In this document: piece by piece, positions 1 through 6,803 of the stretch
Numbering within the stretch: position 1 is the stretch's first letter
How the letters are laid out: each line of letters begins with the position of its first letter
Origin: an uncultured Bacilli bacterium
Lineage (GTDB): Bacteria > Bacillota_I > Bacilli_A > RF39 > UBA660
DNA: 6,913 nt
Assembly (NCBI GenBank): GCA_934133015.1
Contig: CAKPAQ010000046.1
Span: 1 to 6,913 of the forward strand
Reading direction: 5' to 3'
Translations under genes and position numbers: made by a program
Notes under the pieces: model-generated
Told to the model about the DNA's origin: nothing
Databases searched by the model: none
What the model saw: the letters and a program-made list of their open reading frames with translations, nothing else

Positions 1-1049
1 CTTTAGGAGAAGCTGATATCTTACGTCGTGCCATGAGTAAAAAGAAAATGGATGTATTAAAAAATGAAGAAGATAAGTTTATTAGAAAAAGTGTAGAACT
101 AGGACACGATCCTAAAGTAGCTAAACAAATCTTTGATTTAATACTTAATTTTGCCAATTATGGATTTAATAGATCGCACTCAGTTGCTTATTCCTTAATT
201 GCCTATAAAATGGCCTATTTAAAAGTTTATTATCCAAAGTATTTCTATTCCAGCCTATTATCATCAGTAATAGGTAGTGATATAAAAACTAAAGAATATA
301 TCTCAGAAGCTAAATCACACAATATAAAAATATTAAAACCAGATATAAATTATAGTGGTATGAATTATATAGTAGAAGAAGAAGAAATTCGTTTTCCTTT
401 ATCAGCTATTAAAAGTATCGGTAATGTCAGTGCTGCTAATATAATCAATAATCGTAAAGATAAATATACTGATATCTTTGATTTTATGATAAAAACCCAA
501 GGAACTACTAATATTAAAGTATTAGAATCCTTAATTGACTCAGGGTGCTTTGATAATTTTAATTATAATCGTCATACTCTTATTACTAATTTAAATAGTA
601 TTATAAATTATGGTGAACTAGTTCAAGATTTAGATAGTGAATATGTCCTAAAACCAGAATTAGAATTAGTTGAAGAATATAGTAAAGATTACATAATAGC
701 TAAAGAAAAAGAAGTCTTTGGTTTTTACTTAAGTAATCATCCAACTACCGCATATAAAGATAAATATCCAAATATTATTTCTCTCGATAAATTACCAGAT
801 TACTTTAATAAAACAGTTAGTTTTGTTGTTCTTGTCGAAAAAGCTAGAGTTATAAAAACTAAGAAAAATGAAGATATGATGTTCTTTGATGGCAGTGATG
901 AATATAGAAAAGGCGAATTTACTATGTTTCCTAAAATCTATCAAAAATATAGAGATTTAAAAGTAGGAAATATTATTAAAGTAGAAGGAAAAGTTGAACG
1001 TAGATACAATGATTTTAATATTATCGTAGAAAAAATTGAAAAACTATAA
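1..1049 (+). CDS. dnaE: DNA polymerase III alpha subunit, DnaE type (3' part only)
   Basis: This is the C-terminal ~349 residues of the error-prone or primer-extending C-family replicase DnaE. The reading frame is open from base 3 and reads LGEADILRRAMSKKK, a hallmark of the DnaE fingers region, so the gene starts upstream of the window; the ATG at 33 is internal. Visible parts in order: the fingers segment with FNRSHSVAYSLIAYKMAYLK (bases 165-224), a helix-hairpin-helix-like DNA-binding stretch SAIKSIGNVSAANII (402-446), the linker with VFGFYLSNHP (about 714-743), and an OB fold (about 813-1046) ending in EGKVERRYNDFNIIVEKIEKL-type strands. It stops soon after the OB fold, as Gram-positive DnaE does, without the long tau-binding tail of the E. 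coli enzyme. The family's role in Gram-positives is to extend RNA primers before PolC takes over. The palm catalytic aspartates and PHP domain would lie upstream and cannot be checked. I see no obvious internal QLxLF-type clamp-binding peptide in this part. Confidence 0.97.
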   Translation, partial: LGEADILRRAMSKKKMDVLKNEEDKFIRKSVELGHDPKVAKQIFDLILNFANYGFNRSHSVAYSLIAYKMAYLKVYYPKYFYSSLLSSVIGSDIKTKEYISEAKSHNIKILKPDINYSGMNYIVEEEEIRFPLSAIKSIGNVSAANIINNRKDKYTDIFDFMIKTQGTTNIKVLESLIDSGCFDNFNYNRHTLITNLNSIINYGELVQDLDSEYVLKPELELVEEYSKDYIIAKEKEVFGFYLSNHPTTAYKDKYPNIISLDKLPDYFNKTVSFVVLVEKARVIKTKKNEDMMFFDGSDEYRKGEFTMFPKIYQKYRDLKVGNIIKVEGKVERRYNDFNIIVEKIEKL

Positions 1050-1106
1050 AAAACCCCATCAATAACTTCCAAAAATCGACATATTATGTTATATTTATAT
1101 ATAGAT

Positions 1107-1113
1107 AAGGAGG
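1107..1113 (+). promoter_or_regulatory. Shine-Dalgarno AAGGAGG deciding a GTG start
   Basis: The motif AAGGAGG lies 7 bases before the GTG at 1121 and is a full match to the anti-Shine-Dalgarno sequence. It fixes the start of the following gene: the overlapping ATG at 1119 is followed at once by TGA and cannot serve. It is one of the strongest ribosome sites in the window, which suggests that the unknown protein is translated well. Confidence 0.85.
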
Positions 1114-1120
1114 AATACAT

Positions 1121-1951
1121 GTGAAAATAAATTTTCAAACTAATGATTATTTACTAACTTGGAATTTATTATATGGAGCATCTATTTCTCCTAGAGTCCA
1201 TGCTTTTAAACAAAAATTATGGTCTACTTATAAAAAACAATATAATAGGGGAATAAAAGATAAAGATGAGATGCTTCAAGATATTAAAAATTATATTCCC
1301 GATGATGATACTTTATATAATTTAGTCTTTGAAAGTGATACTTATCAAATATTAAAAACAGAAACCGAAAAATATCGTGTGGAATTATTAAAATCTTGGG
1401 ATGAAAATAAAAAAAATATAGTTAAAAACTTAAAGGATATTTTAAGATTTCCTATGAAAGATAATTATAATGTTTTAGTACTACATCCACATATGGATAC
1501 TGTTTTAACTTGTAAAAATGTATCTAATATAGGTTGGGGATATCGAAAAGACTTAGAAGATAAGATAATGACTTTAACCAATATAATTTACACATTAGTT
1601 AATAATGAGATTAATCAATTTGAAAAAGAATATAAAGAAATAGTTCAAGCTGTCTTAGAACTTGCGATACATAATGAACTATATACAAGAATATCAGGTA
1701 CATCTAACCATTTATCAGGTGATAAGACTCTAAGTTTTTTAAAACGTCAAATTTATCCATATTGGTTAATGTACTTAGGATGTGACAAAGAAGATATGAC
1801 TCACTATATGATGCGAGATCAAATTGCCTTTGATATTGATGACTACAATATCGAAAAAGCACTTAAAAAGATTAATTTATTAGAATTTATTAAATTCTGT
1901 ATTAAAAATCAAAAACATATAGTACGCATAAACTCATTAGAAATAATTTAG
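1121..1951 (+). CDS. Conserved-looking hypothetical protein between dnaE and polC (276 aa)
   Basis: I do not recognise this family. The GTG start is supported by an ideal AAGGAGG site. The product is soluble: no signal peptide and no clear membrane segment. It is rich in Lys, Asp/Glu, Asn and Tyr and probably mostly helical. The N-terminal part has aromatic residues (DYLLTWNLLYGASISPRVHAF) and charged helices. A hydrophobic strand NVLVLHPHMDTVLT lies near residues 117-130, and GWGYRK follows. A helix around residues 175-190 (VLELAIHNELYTRISG) leads into NHLSGDKTLSFLKRQIYPYWLMYLG, the most family-like stretch. The HNELY helix recalls zinc-metalloprotease helices but lacks HExxH, and no catalytic set is evident. 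All five Trp codons are TGG, and base composition matches the flanking genes, so nothing suggests recent transfer. It follows dnaE by 71 bases with no terminator between them, and it precedes polC by 41 bases. Co-transcription with dnaE is likely. A replication-related role is only inferred from position. Confidence 0.85.
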   Translation: MKINFQTNDYLLTWNLLYGASISPRVHAFKQKLWSTYKKQYNRGIKDKDEMLQDIKNYIPDDDTLYNLVFESDTYQILKTETEKYRVELLKSWDENKKNIVKNLKDILRFPMKDNYNVLVLHPHMDTVLTCKNVSNIGWGYRKDLEDKIMTLTNIIYTLVNNEINQFEKEYKEIVQAVLELAIHNELYTRISGTSNHLSGDKTLSFLKRQIYPYWLMYLGCDKEDMTHYMMRDQIAFDIDDYNIEKALKKINLLEFIKFCIKNQKHIVRINSLEII

Positions 1952-1976
1952 ATTTCATATTATGAAATCTCTTTTT
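1950..1976 (+). terminator. AT-rich hairpin plus T-run before polC (putative intrinsic terminator or attenuator)
   Basis: AGATTTCAT (1950-1958) and ATGAAATCT (1962-1970) form a perfect 9-bp stem with loop ATT, followed by C and five T (1972-1976). The left arm overlaps the TAG stop of the preceding gene. The shape is that of a Rho-independent terminator, but only 2 of the 9 pairs are G-C and the T-run is short, so termination may be partial. Only 16 bases separate it from the polC ATG, so a polC promoter does not fit after it. It could instead attenuate read-through or protect or process the mRNA between the two genes. Confidence 0.55.
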
Positions 1977-1979
1977 AGT

Positions 1980-1985
1980 AGGGGG
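1980..1985 (+). promoter_or_regulatory. Shine-Dalgarno of polC (AGGGGG)
   Basis: AGGGGG ends 7 bases before the ATG at 1993. It pairs with the anti-Shine-Dalgarno sequence with one G-U wobble in place of the usual GGAGG. Its spacing supports the ATG at 1993 as the polC start. It lies just 3 bases after the T-run of the upstream hairpin. Confidence 0.75.
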
Positions 1986-1992
1986 AAACATC

Positions 1993-4900
1993 ATGAATGA
2001 AGATAAAATTAAAATACTTTTCAAACAATTAAATCTAACTGAAGAAGAAATAGAAAAATATAAAAATTTAGGTTTAGAAAAAGTAAAAGTAAATGAAAAA
2101 AATGGTAGTTGGACTTTTGTTTTAAAAAATGATACTAATTTACCACTTAGTGATTATCAATTACTAGAATATAAAAGTAGAGATGCTTTTGAAAATATCA
2201 AAATTGTTAATATTAATATTGACCCTATAAATGAAGATTATTCACATTTTAATGATTATCTTTCTTATGCTTTAAAACAAGTAAAAGATATATTAGTATT
2301 CGCACCTATATATATAGATAGTGTAATTAATGTAGAGGGTAACTATTATATTGAAACAACCAATGTTGAAGAAGATAAAGATGTTAATAGTTTTTTACCT
2401 AAATTAAATTATTTATTAAATTTATATGGTTATAAAGCTGATATAAAAACTAAATTAAATTCCGAAAAAGAACATAGTGTTAAAGAAGAAATAAATGAAG
2501 AATTAAAAAATGCTACTTCTAATATTAAAAAAGTTGAAGTAAAGCCTGTTACAGAAGAAAAACCATTTAAACCAGCTAATAGTAGTAATGGTGGTGGATA
2601 TCGTAGAAGTAAAAAAGAAGATGACCCTAATTGTATTTTAGGAAGAGTTATCAAAGATAGTCCAATCCAAATGAAATCAATATTAGGTGAAGCAGATAAT
2701 GTTACAGTTGAAGGTTATGTCTTTGGAGCTGAATACTTTGAATCAACTAAAACTGATTTTAAAATTATAACTTTAAAAATAACCGATTATTCTGATAGTA
2801 TTTATTGTAAAGTATTTGCTCGTGGTGAAGAAGAATATGCAAATATAAAGAAAGATTTAAAAGAAGGTAAATGGCTATTAATAAGAGGTTATACCAAAAA
2901 TGATCAATATTCTAAAGAAATCGTTTTAAATGCTAGAGATATAAATAAAGTTGAAAAAGAGGTAGCGCAAGTTGTTGATAATGCCCCACTAAAAAGAGTA
3001 GAATTACATGCCCATACTATGATGAGTCAAATGGATGGGATAACTAGATTAGATTTAGGTAAACATACTTGTGAATTGGTTGAAAGAACTATTAAAATGG
3101 GTTATCGTGGAGTAGCTATTACTGATCATAATGGATGTCAGGCTTTTCCTATTTCTTTTGGAATTATTAAGAGTCATAATAAAGGTATCAGAAAAAAAAT
3201 CAAAGAAAAAATTGAAAATTTAGAAAAACAAATTGAAGAAGAAACAGATTCAAGTAATAGTGAGCTTTTATTAAAAGAATTAGATAGTGCTAAAGAAGAA
3301 TTAAAAAATCCACCTATTTTTAAGGGACTTTATGGAACTGAATTAACTTTAGTTGATGATACTGTCAATGTTGTAGTTAGACCAACCGATGATGATTTAA
3401 TTCATAATACTTATGTAGTATTTGATACTGAAACTACTGGTTTTAATGCTGGTGGTGCCGATCAAATGATAGAAATAGGTGCAGTAAAGATAAAAGATGG
3501 TGAAATAATCGATAGATTTGACCAATTAATTGATCCTAAGCGTCATATTCCTGATAAAATTACTGAATTAACTTGTATCACTGACGATATGGTTAGAGGT
3601 AAAAAAACAGAAGAAGAAGTAACTAAAATGTTCTTAGAATGGTCAGGAGATTTACCAATGGTTGCGCATAACGCGAAATTTGATATTTCCTTTATTGAAA
3701 TGGCTATGAAAAAATATCAGTTAGGAGAATTTACTAATACTGTAATCGATACCTTAGAACTATCAAGAACATTAGATCAAGGTTTCGCAAGACATTCTTT
3801 GTCAGCTTTAGTAAAAAGATATAGTGTACCTTGGGAAGAAGATGCCCATCACCGTGCTGATTATGATGCCGAAGGTACAGCCTATGTATTTAGTAAAATG
3901 ATTAAGAAACTAGAATCACAGAAATTTGAAAAAATAAGTGATTTAGATAAATTAGTTTCTAAAGATGAAATTCATAAATTTGGTAGAACTTATCATTTTA
4001 ATGCCATAGCTTTAAATAAAAAAGGACTTAAAAATTTATTCACAATCATTTCTTTAGCTAATACTGTTTACTTATATAAAACCCCACGTATTTTACGTAG
4101 TAAATTAAATGAATTAAGAGAAGGAATTTTAATTGGTAGTGGATGTTATGAATCTGAAGTATTTAATGAAGCTAGAAGTAAAGAAGGCGAAGAGTTAACT
4201 AATATCATTAATTTTTATGATTATGTTGAAGTTCAACCACCAGAAGTATATAATCACTTAATTCAATTGGGTGATTTTAAAGATGAAAATGAATTAAAAA
4301 CCCATATTAAAAAAGTAATCGATGCTACTAAAGAAGCTGGAAAGATAATAGTCGCAACTGGTGATGTTCACCATTTTGAAAGAAGCGATAAAATATATCG
4401 TGAAATTATTGTTAATCAAAAAGTTCCAGGTGGTGGTAGACATCCATTAGCTAAAAAAGATATAACTGATATTCCATCTCAACATTTTAGATCTACAGAA
4501 GAAATGCTTGAAGATTTTAATTTTTTAGACAAAGAATTAGCCTATGAAATTATAGTCACTAATACTAATAAAGTTCTTGATATGGTAGAAGAAATAGAAG
4601 TTATTCCTGATACTGGAGGAACACCTTTCTCACCACGTGTTAAAAGTGATGATGAACAAAGTTACTTAGATTGTCCACGTGTAGTTACTGATTTAGTATA
4701 TACCAAAGCTAACAATTGGTATGGTGAAGTATTACCATATTCTATAGAAGAAAGATTAGGAACAGAACTTTATGGTGATATTGTTTTAACTTCAATTAAA
4801 CATGATTTAGCTAATCTAGAAGGTGAACAATTAAAAGAAGAATCATTTAAGAGATTACATGAAATAATTTTAAGTGGTAGAGATAAAGTATTTGATCAAG

Positions 4901-6783
4901 TTAGAAAATATTTAAAAGAAACTAGTGAAGAAGAACTAGATGATGCTTCCCTAGAGAAAAAGTTAAAATCATCTTTAGGTGGAGTAATAGGAGCAGGATT
5001 TGACCCAATATATCTAATTGCCCAAAGATTAGTAAAACACTCTAATGATGAAGGATTCTTAGTAGGTAGCCGTGGTTCTGTAGGATCAAGTTTCGTAGCT
5101 ACTATGATGGGGATAACTGAAGTTAATCCACTTCCAGCTCATTATCGTTGTAGTGAATGTAAACTTAGTATATTTGAAGATGAAGAAGGTAATTCCTTAG
5201 GAGCTACTTATTCATCTGGATTTGATTTACCTGATAAAATGTGCCCACATTGCCATATTCCAATGATTAAAGATGGACAAGATATGCCATTTGCGACCTT
5301 CTTAGGATTTAATGCGGATAAAGTACCAGATATTGATCTTAACTTTTCAGATTTAAACCAAGCTAGTACTCATGCTTATACTAAAGTATTATTTGGTAAA
5401 GACAATGTATATCGTGCTGGTACTATTGGAACTGTAGCTGAAAAAACGGCTTTTGGATTTGTAAAGGGTTATCTTGAAGAAAAAGGCATTATGAATATGC
5501 GTTCAGCTGAAATAGAAAGATTAGCTATTGGATGTACTGGAGTTAAAAGAACAACCGGTCAGCATCCAGGAGGAATTGTTGTTATTCCAGATTATATGGA
5601 TTGTTTTGATTTTACACCATTCCAATTCCCAGCTGAAGATCCAACATCTGCTTGGCGAACAACTCACTTTGATTATCACTCAATCGAAGAATGTGTGTTA
5701 AAACTAGATATTTTAGGTCACTCTGACCCAACTCAATTACGTCTAATTCAACTTCAATCAGGTACTGATATTATGAAAGTACCACTAGATGATAAAGAAA
5801 CAATGAGTATTTTTACTTCTACTAAAGCCCTTGGTGTTACAACTGATGAAATTATGTGTAATACTGGAACACTTGGTATTCCTGAATTTGGAACGCCTTT
5901 CACAATTCAGTTAGTAGAAGACACTAAGCCAACAACCTTTGCCGAACTTGTTAAAATCTCTGGTTTGTCCCATGGGACTGATGTATGGTTAGGTAATGCC
6001 AAAGATTTATGTACACCAGATGAAAATGGTGTTATTCAAGTACCATTTAAAGATACTATTGGCTGCCGTGACGATATTATGGTTTATTTGATGTATAATG
6101 GTGTTAAACCAATAAAAGCCTTTAAAATAATGGAATTTGTTCGTAAAGGTAAAGCTAGTAAAGATCCTGAAACATGGAAAACTCATGTTGAAACTATGCG
6201 TGAAGCAAAAATTCCTGAATGGTTTATTGAATCATGTCGAAAAATTAAATACATGTTCCCTAAAGCCCATGCAGCTGCTTATGTTATTAGTGCTTTTAGA
6301 ATAGCTTGGTACAAGGTACATATGCCAGTATATTTCTATGCTTCATGGTATTCATCAAAAGCTACTGATGTTGATGTAGAAGCTATGATAGGTGGTTACA
6401 CACCAATTAAAAACAGAATAATTGATATTCAAAATAAAGGATATGAATCTACCAATAAAGAAAATGGCCAACTTGAAAGTTTAAAGATTGCGTTAGAAGC
6501 AACTGCCCGTGGTATGAAATTCCTAAATGTTGATTTATATAATAGTGAGGCAACTGTTTGGAAAGCAGTTAGTGAAACTGAAATTTATCCACCATTTAAT
6601 TCTATAGATGGGCTAGGAGATACAGTTGCTCAGAATATAGTTACAGAAAGACAAAATAAAGAGTTCTTGAGTATTGAGGATTTACAAAAAAGAGCTAAGA
6701 TTTCGCAAACATTAATTGATAAAATGAGAATAATGGGTATTTTAAAAGACTTACCTGAATCAAGTCAAATGACTTTATTTTAA
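1993..6783 (+). CDS. polC: DNA polymerase III PolC-type (processive replicase with built-in 3'-5' exonuclease)
   Basis: This is the main Gram-positive replicative polymerase, which acts at the fork on the sliding clamp. Domains in order: N-terminal domain (residues 1-156); charged and Gly/Ser linker (157-213); OB fold (about 236-320); first PHP part with ELHAHTMMSQMDG (H339, H341) and ITDHNG (D378, H379); DEDDh proofreading exonuclease with FDTETTG (D478, E480), HNAKFD (D564) and HHRADYD (H620, D625); second PHP part with C718 and GDVHHF (D791, H793); polymerase core with VGSRGSVGSSF (1024-1034), a four-cysteine zinc site (C1053, C1056, C1084, C1087), PDIDLNF (D1113, D1115) and KLDILGH (D1239), the catalytic aspartate triad; fingers with MFPKAHAAAYV (1421-1431); and a C-terminal QMTLF that matches the clamp-binding QLSLF of Bacillus PolC. 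All catalytic motifs are intact. At 1596 residues it exceeds the usual ~1440, mainly through insertions near 398-443 and 927-990. The ATG start has an AGGGGG site, and the N-terminal sequence resembles family starts. Confidence 0.98.
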   Translation: MNEDKIKILFKQLNLTEEEIEKYKNLGLEKVKVNEKNGSWTFVLKNDTNLPLSDYQLLEYKSRDAFENIKIVNINIDPINEDYSHFNDYLSYALKQVKDILVFAPIYIDSVINVEGNYYIETTNVEEDKDVNSFLPKLNYLLNLYGYKADIKTKLNSEKEHSVKEEINEELKNATSNIKKVEVKPVTEEKPFKPANSSNGGGYRRSKKEDDPNCILGRVIKDSPIQMKSILGEADNVTVEGYVFGAEYFESTKTDFKIITLKITDYSDSIYCKVFARGEEEYANIKKDLKEGKWLLIRGYTKNDQYSKEIVLNARDINKVEKEVAQVVDNAPLKRVELHAHTMMSQMDGITRLDLGKHTCELVERTIKMGYRGVAITDHNGCQAFPISFGIIKSHNKGIRKKIKEKIENLEKQIEEETDSSNSELLLKELDSAKEELKNPPIFKGLYGTELTLVDDTVNVVVRPTDDDLIHNTYVVFDTETTGFNAGGADQMIEIGAVKIKDGEIIDRFDQLIDPKRHIPDKITELTCITDDMVRGKKTEEEVTKMFLEWSGDLPMVAHNAKFDISFIEMAMKKYQLGEFTNTVIDTLELSRTLDQGFARHSLSALVKRYSVPWEEDAHHRADYDAEGTAYVFSKMIKKLESQKFEKISDLDKLVSKDEIHKFGRTYHFNAIALNKKGLKNLFTIISLANTVYLYKTPRILRSKLNELREGILIGSGCYESEVFNEARSKEGEELTNIINFYDYVEVQPPEVYNHLIQLGDFKDENELKTHIKKVIDATKEAGKIIVATGDVHHFERSDKIYREIIVNQKVPGGGRHPLAKKDITDIPSQHFRSTEEMLEDFNFLDKELAYEIIVTNTNKVLDMVEEIEVIPDTGGTPFSPRVKSDDEQSYLDCPRVVTDLVYTKANNWYGEVLPYSIEERLGTELYGDIVLTSIKHDLANLEGEQLKEESFKRLHEIILSGRDKVFDQVRKYLKETSEEELDDASLEKKLKSSLGGVIGAGFDPIYLIAQRLVKHSNDEGFLVGSRGSVGSSFVATMMGITEVNPLPAHYRCSECKLSIFEDEEGNSLGATYSSGFDLPDKMCPHCHIPMIKDGQDMPFATFLGFNADKVPDIDLNFSDLNQASTHAYTKVLFGKDNVYRAGTIGTVAEKTAFGFVKGYLEEKGIMNMRSAEIERLAIGCTGVKRTTGQHPGGIVVIPDYMDCFDFTPFQFPAEDPTSAWRTTHFDYHSIEECVLKLDILGHSDPTQLRLIQLQSGTDIMKVPLDDKETMSIFTSTKALGVTTDEIMCNTGTLGIPEFGTPFTIQLVEDTKPTTFAELVKISGLSHGTDVWLGNAKDLCTPDENGVIQVPFKDTIGCRDDIMVYLMYNGVKPIKAFKIMEFVRKGKASKDPETWKTHVETMREAKIPEWFIESCRKIKYMFPKAHAAAYVISAFRIAWYKVHMPVYFYASWYSSKATDVDVEAMIGGYTPIKNRIIDIQNKGYESTNKENGQLESLKIALEATARGMKFLNVDLYNSEATVWKAVSETEIYPPFNSIDGLGDTVAQNIVTERQNKEFLSIEDLQKRAKISQTLIDKMRIMGILKDLPESSQMTLF
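3184..3321 (+). other. Coiled-coil insertion within the PolC PHP domain (residues ~398-443)
   Basis: Where Bacillus PolC runs almost directly from QSFPDAYSAAKKHGIK to the YGMEANLVDD motif, this protein carries about 45 extra residues between QAFPISFGIIKSHN and LYGTELTLVDD (E450). The segment is strongly charged, with hydrophobic residues at 3/4 spacing (I399, I403, I407, L410, I414, then L426, L430, A433, L437) separated by a TDSSNS turn. It should form an antiparallel helical hairpin protruding from the PHP fold. The comparison with Bacillus is from memory, so the edges are approximate. Its function is unknown. Confidence 0.7.
4771..4962 (+). other. Helical insertion ahead of the PolC palm (residues ~927-990)
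   Basis: Typical PolC reads [26 protein letters not shown] without a break. Here LPYSIEERLGTEL is followed by about 64 extra residues before LEKKLKSSLGGVIGAGFDPIYLIAQ resumes the family pattern. The insert is acidic and lysine-rich and looks helical (GEQLKEESFKRLHEIILSG, KVFDQVRKYLKETSEEEL). The two flanks resemble each other and both resemble the single family helix, so the exact boundaries are uncertain. It sits close to the VGSRGSVGSS nucleotide-binding segment. Confidence 0.65.
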
Positions 6784-6788
6784 GATTT

Positions 6789-6794
6789 AGAGGA
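6789..6794 (+). promoter_or_regulatory. Shine-Dalgarno AGAGGA deciding a TTG start
   Basis: AGAGGA lies 9 bases before the TTG at 6804 and 18 bases before the in-frame ATG at 6813. The spacing favours TTG as the start of the HAD gene. The ATG at 6794 is followed directly by TGA and cannot start a gene. Confidence 0.65.
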
Positions 6795-6803
6795 TGTGAT
6801 AAC

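Noticed and set aside
33..1049. ATG at base 33 as the true start of the first gene
   Set aside because: The frame is open upstream and reads LGEADILRRA, a conserved internal DnaE motif, so this is an internal methionine of a gene cut by the window edge.
1036..1106. Possible promoter for the unknown gene (TTGAAA, TCGACA and several TAT-rich -10-like hexamers)
   Set aside because: In such AT-rich DNA -10 look-alikes are everywhere. The best -35/-10 pairing places the transcript start at or in the Shine-Dalgarno, and the others have poor spacing or poor hexamers.
941..1138. Minus-strand 65-codon open frame over the dnaE end
   Set aside because: It is a shadow of the dnaE coding region and has a low-complexity product with no family resemblance.
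1475..1504. HPHMDTV in the unknown protein resembling the HxDTV metal motif of M20 peptidases
   Set aside because: The context before and after does not match M20 enzymes and no other metal ligands follow in the expected order, so a short chance match is more likely.
1962..2000. Mini-ORF MKSLFSRGKHHE running through the hairpin and overlapping the polC start
   Set aside because: It has no ribosome binding site, begins inside the right arm of the hairpin and is only 12 codons; it is most likely chance.
2430..2654. Minus-strand 74-codon open frame within polC
   Set aside because: It is the antisense of the PolC linker; the runs of Leu, Ser and Pro arise from Lys/Glu/Gly codons on the other strand.
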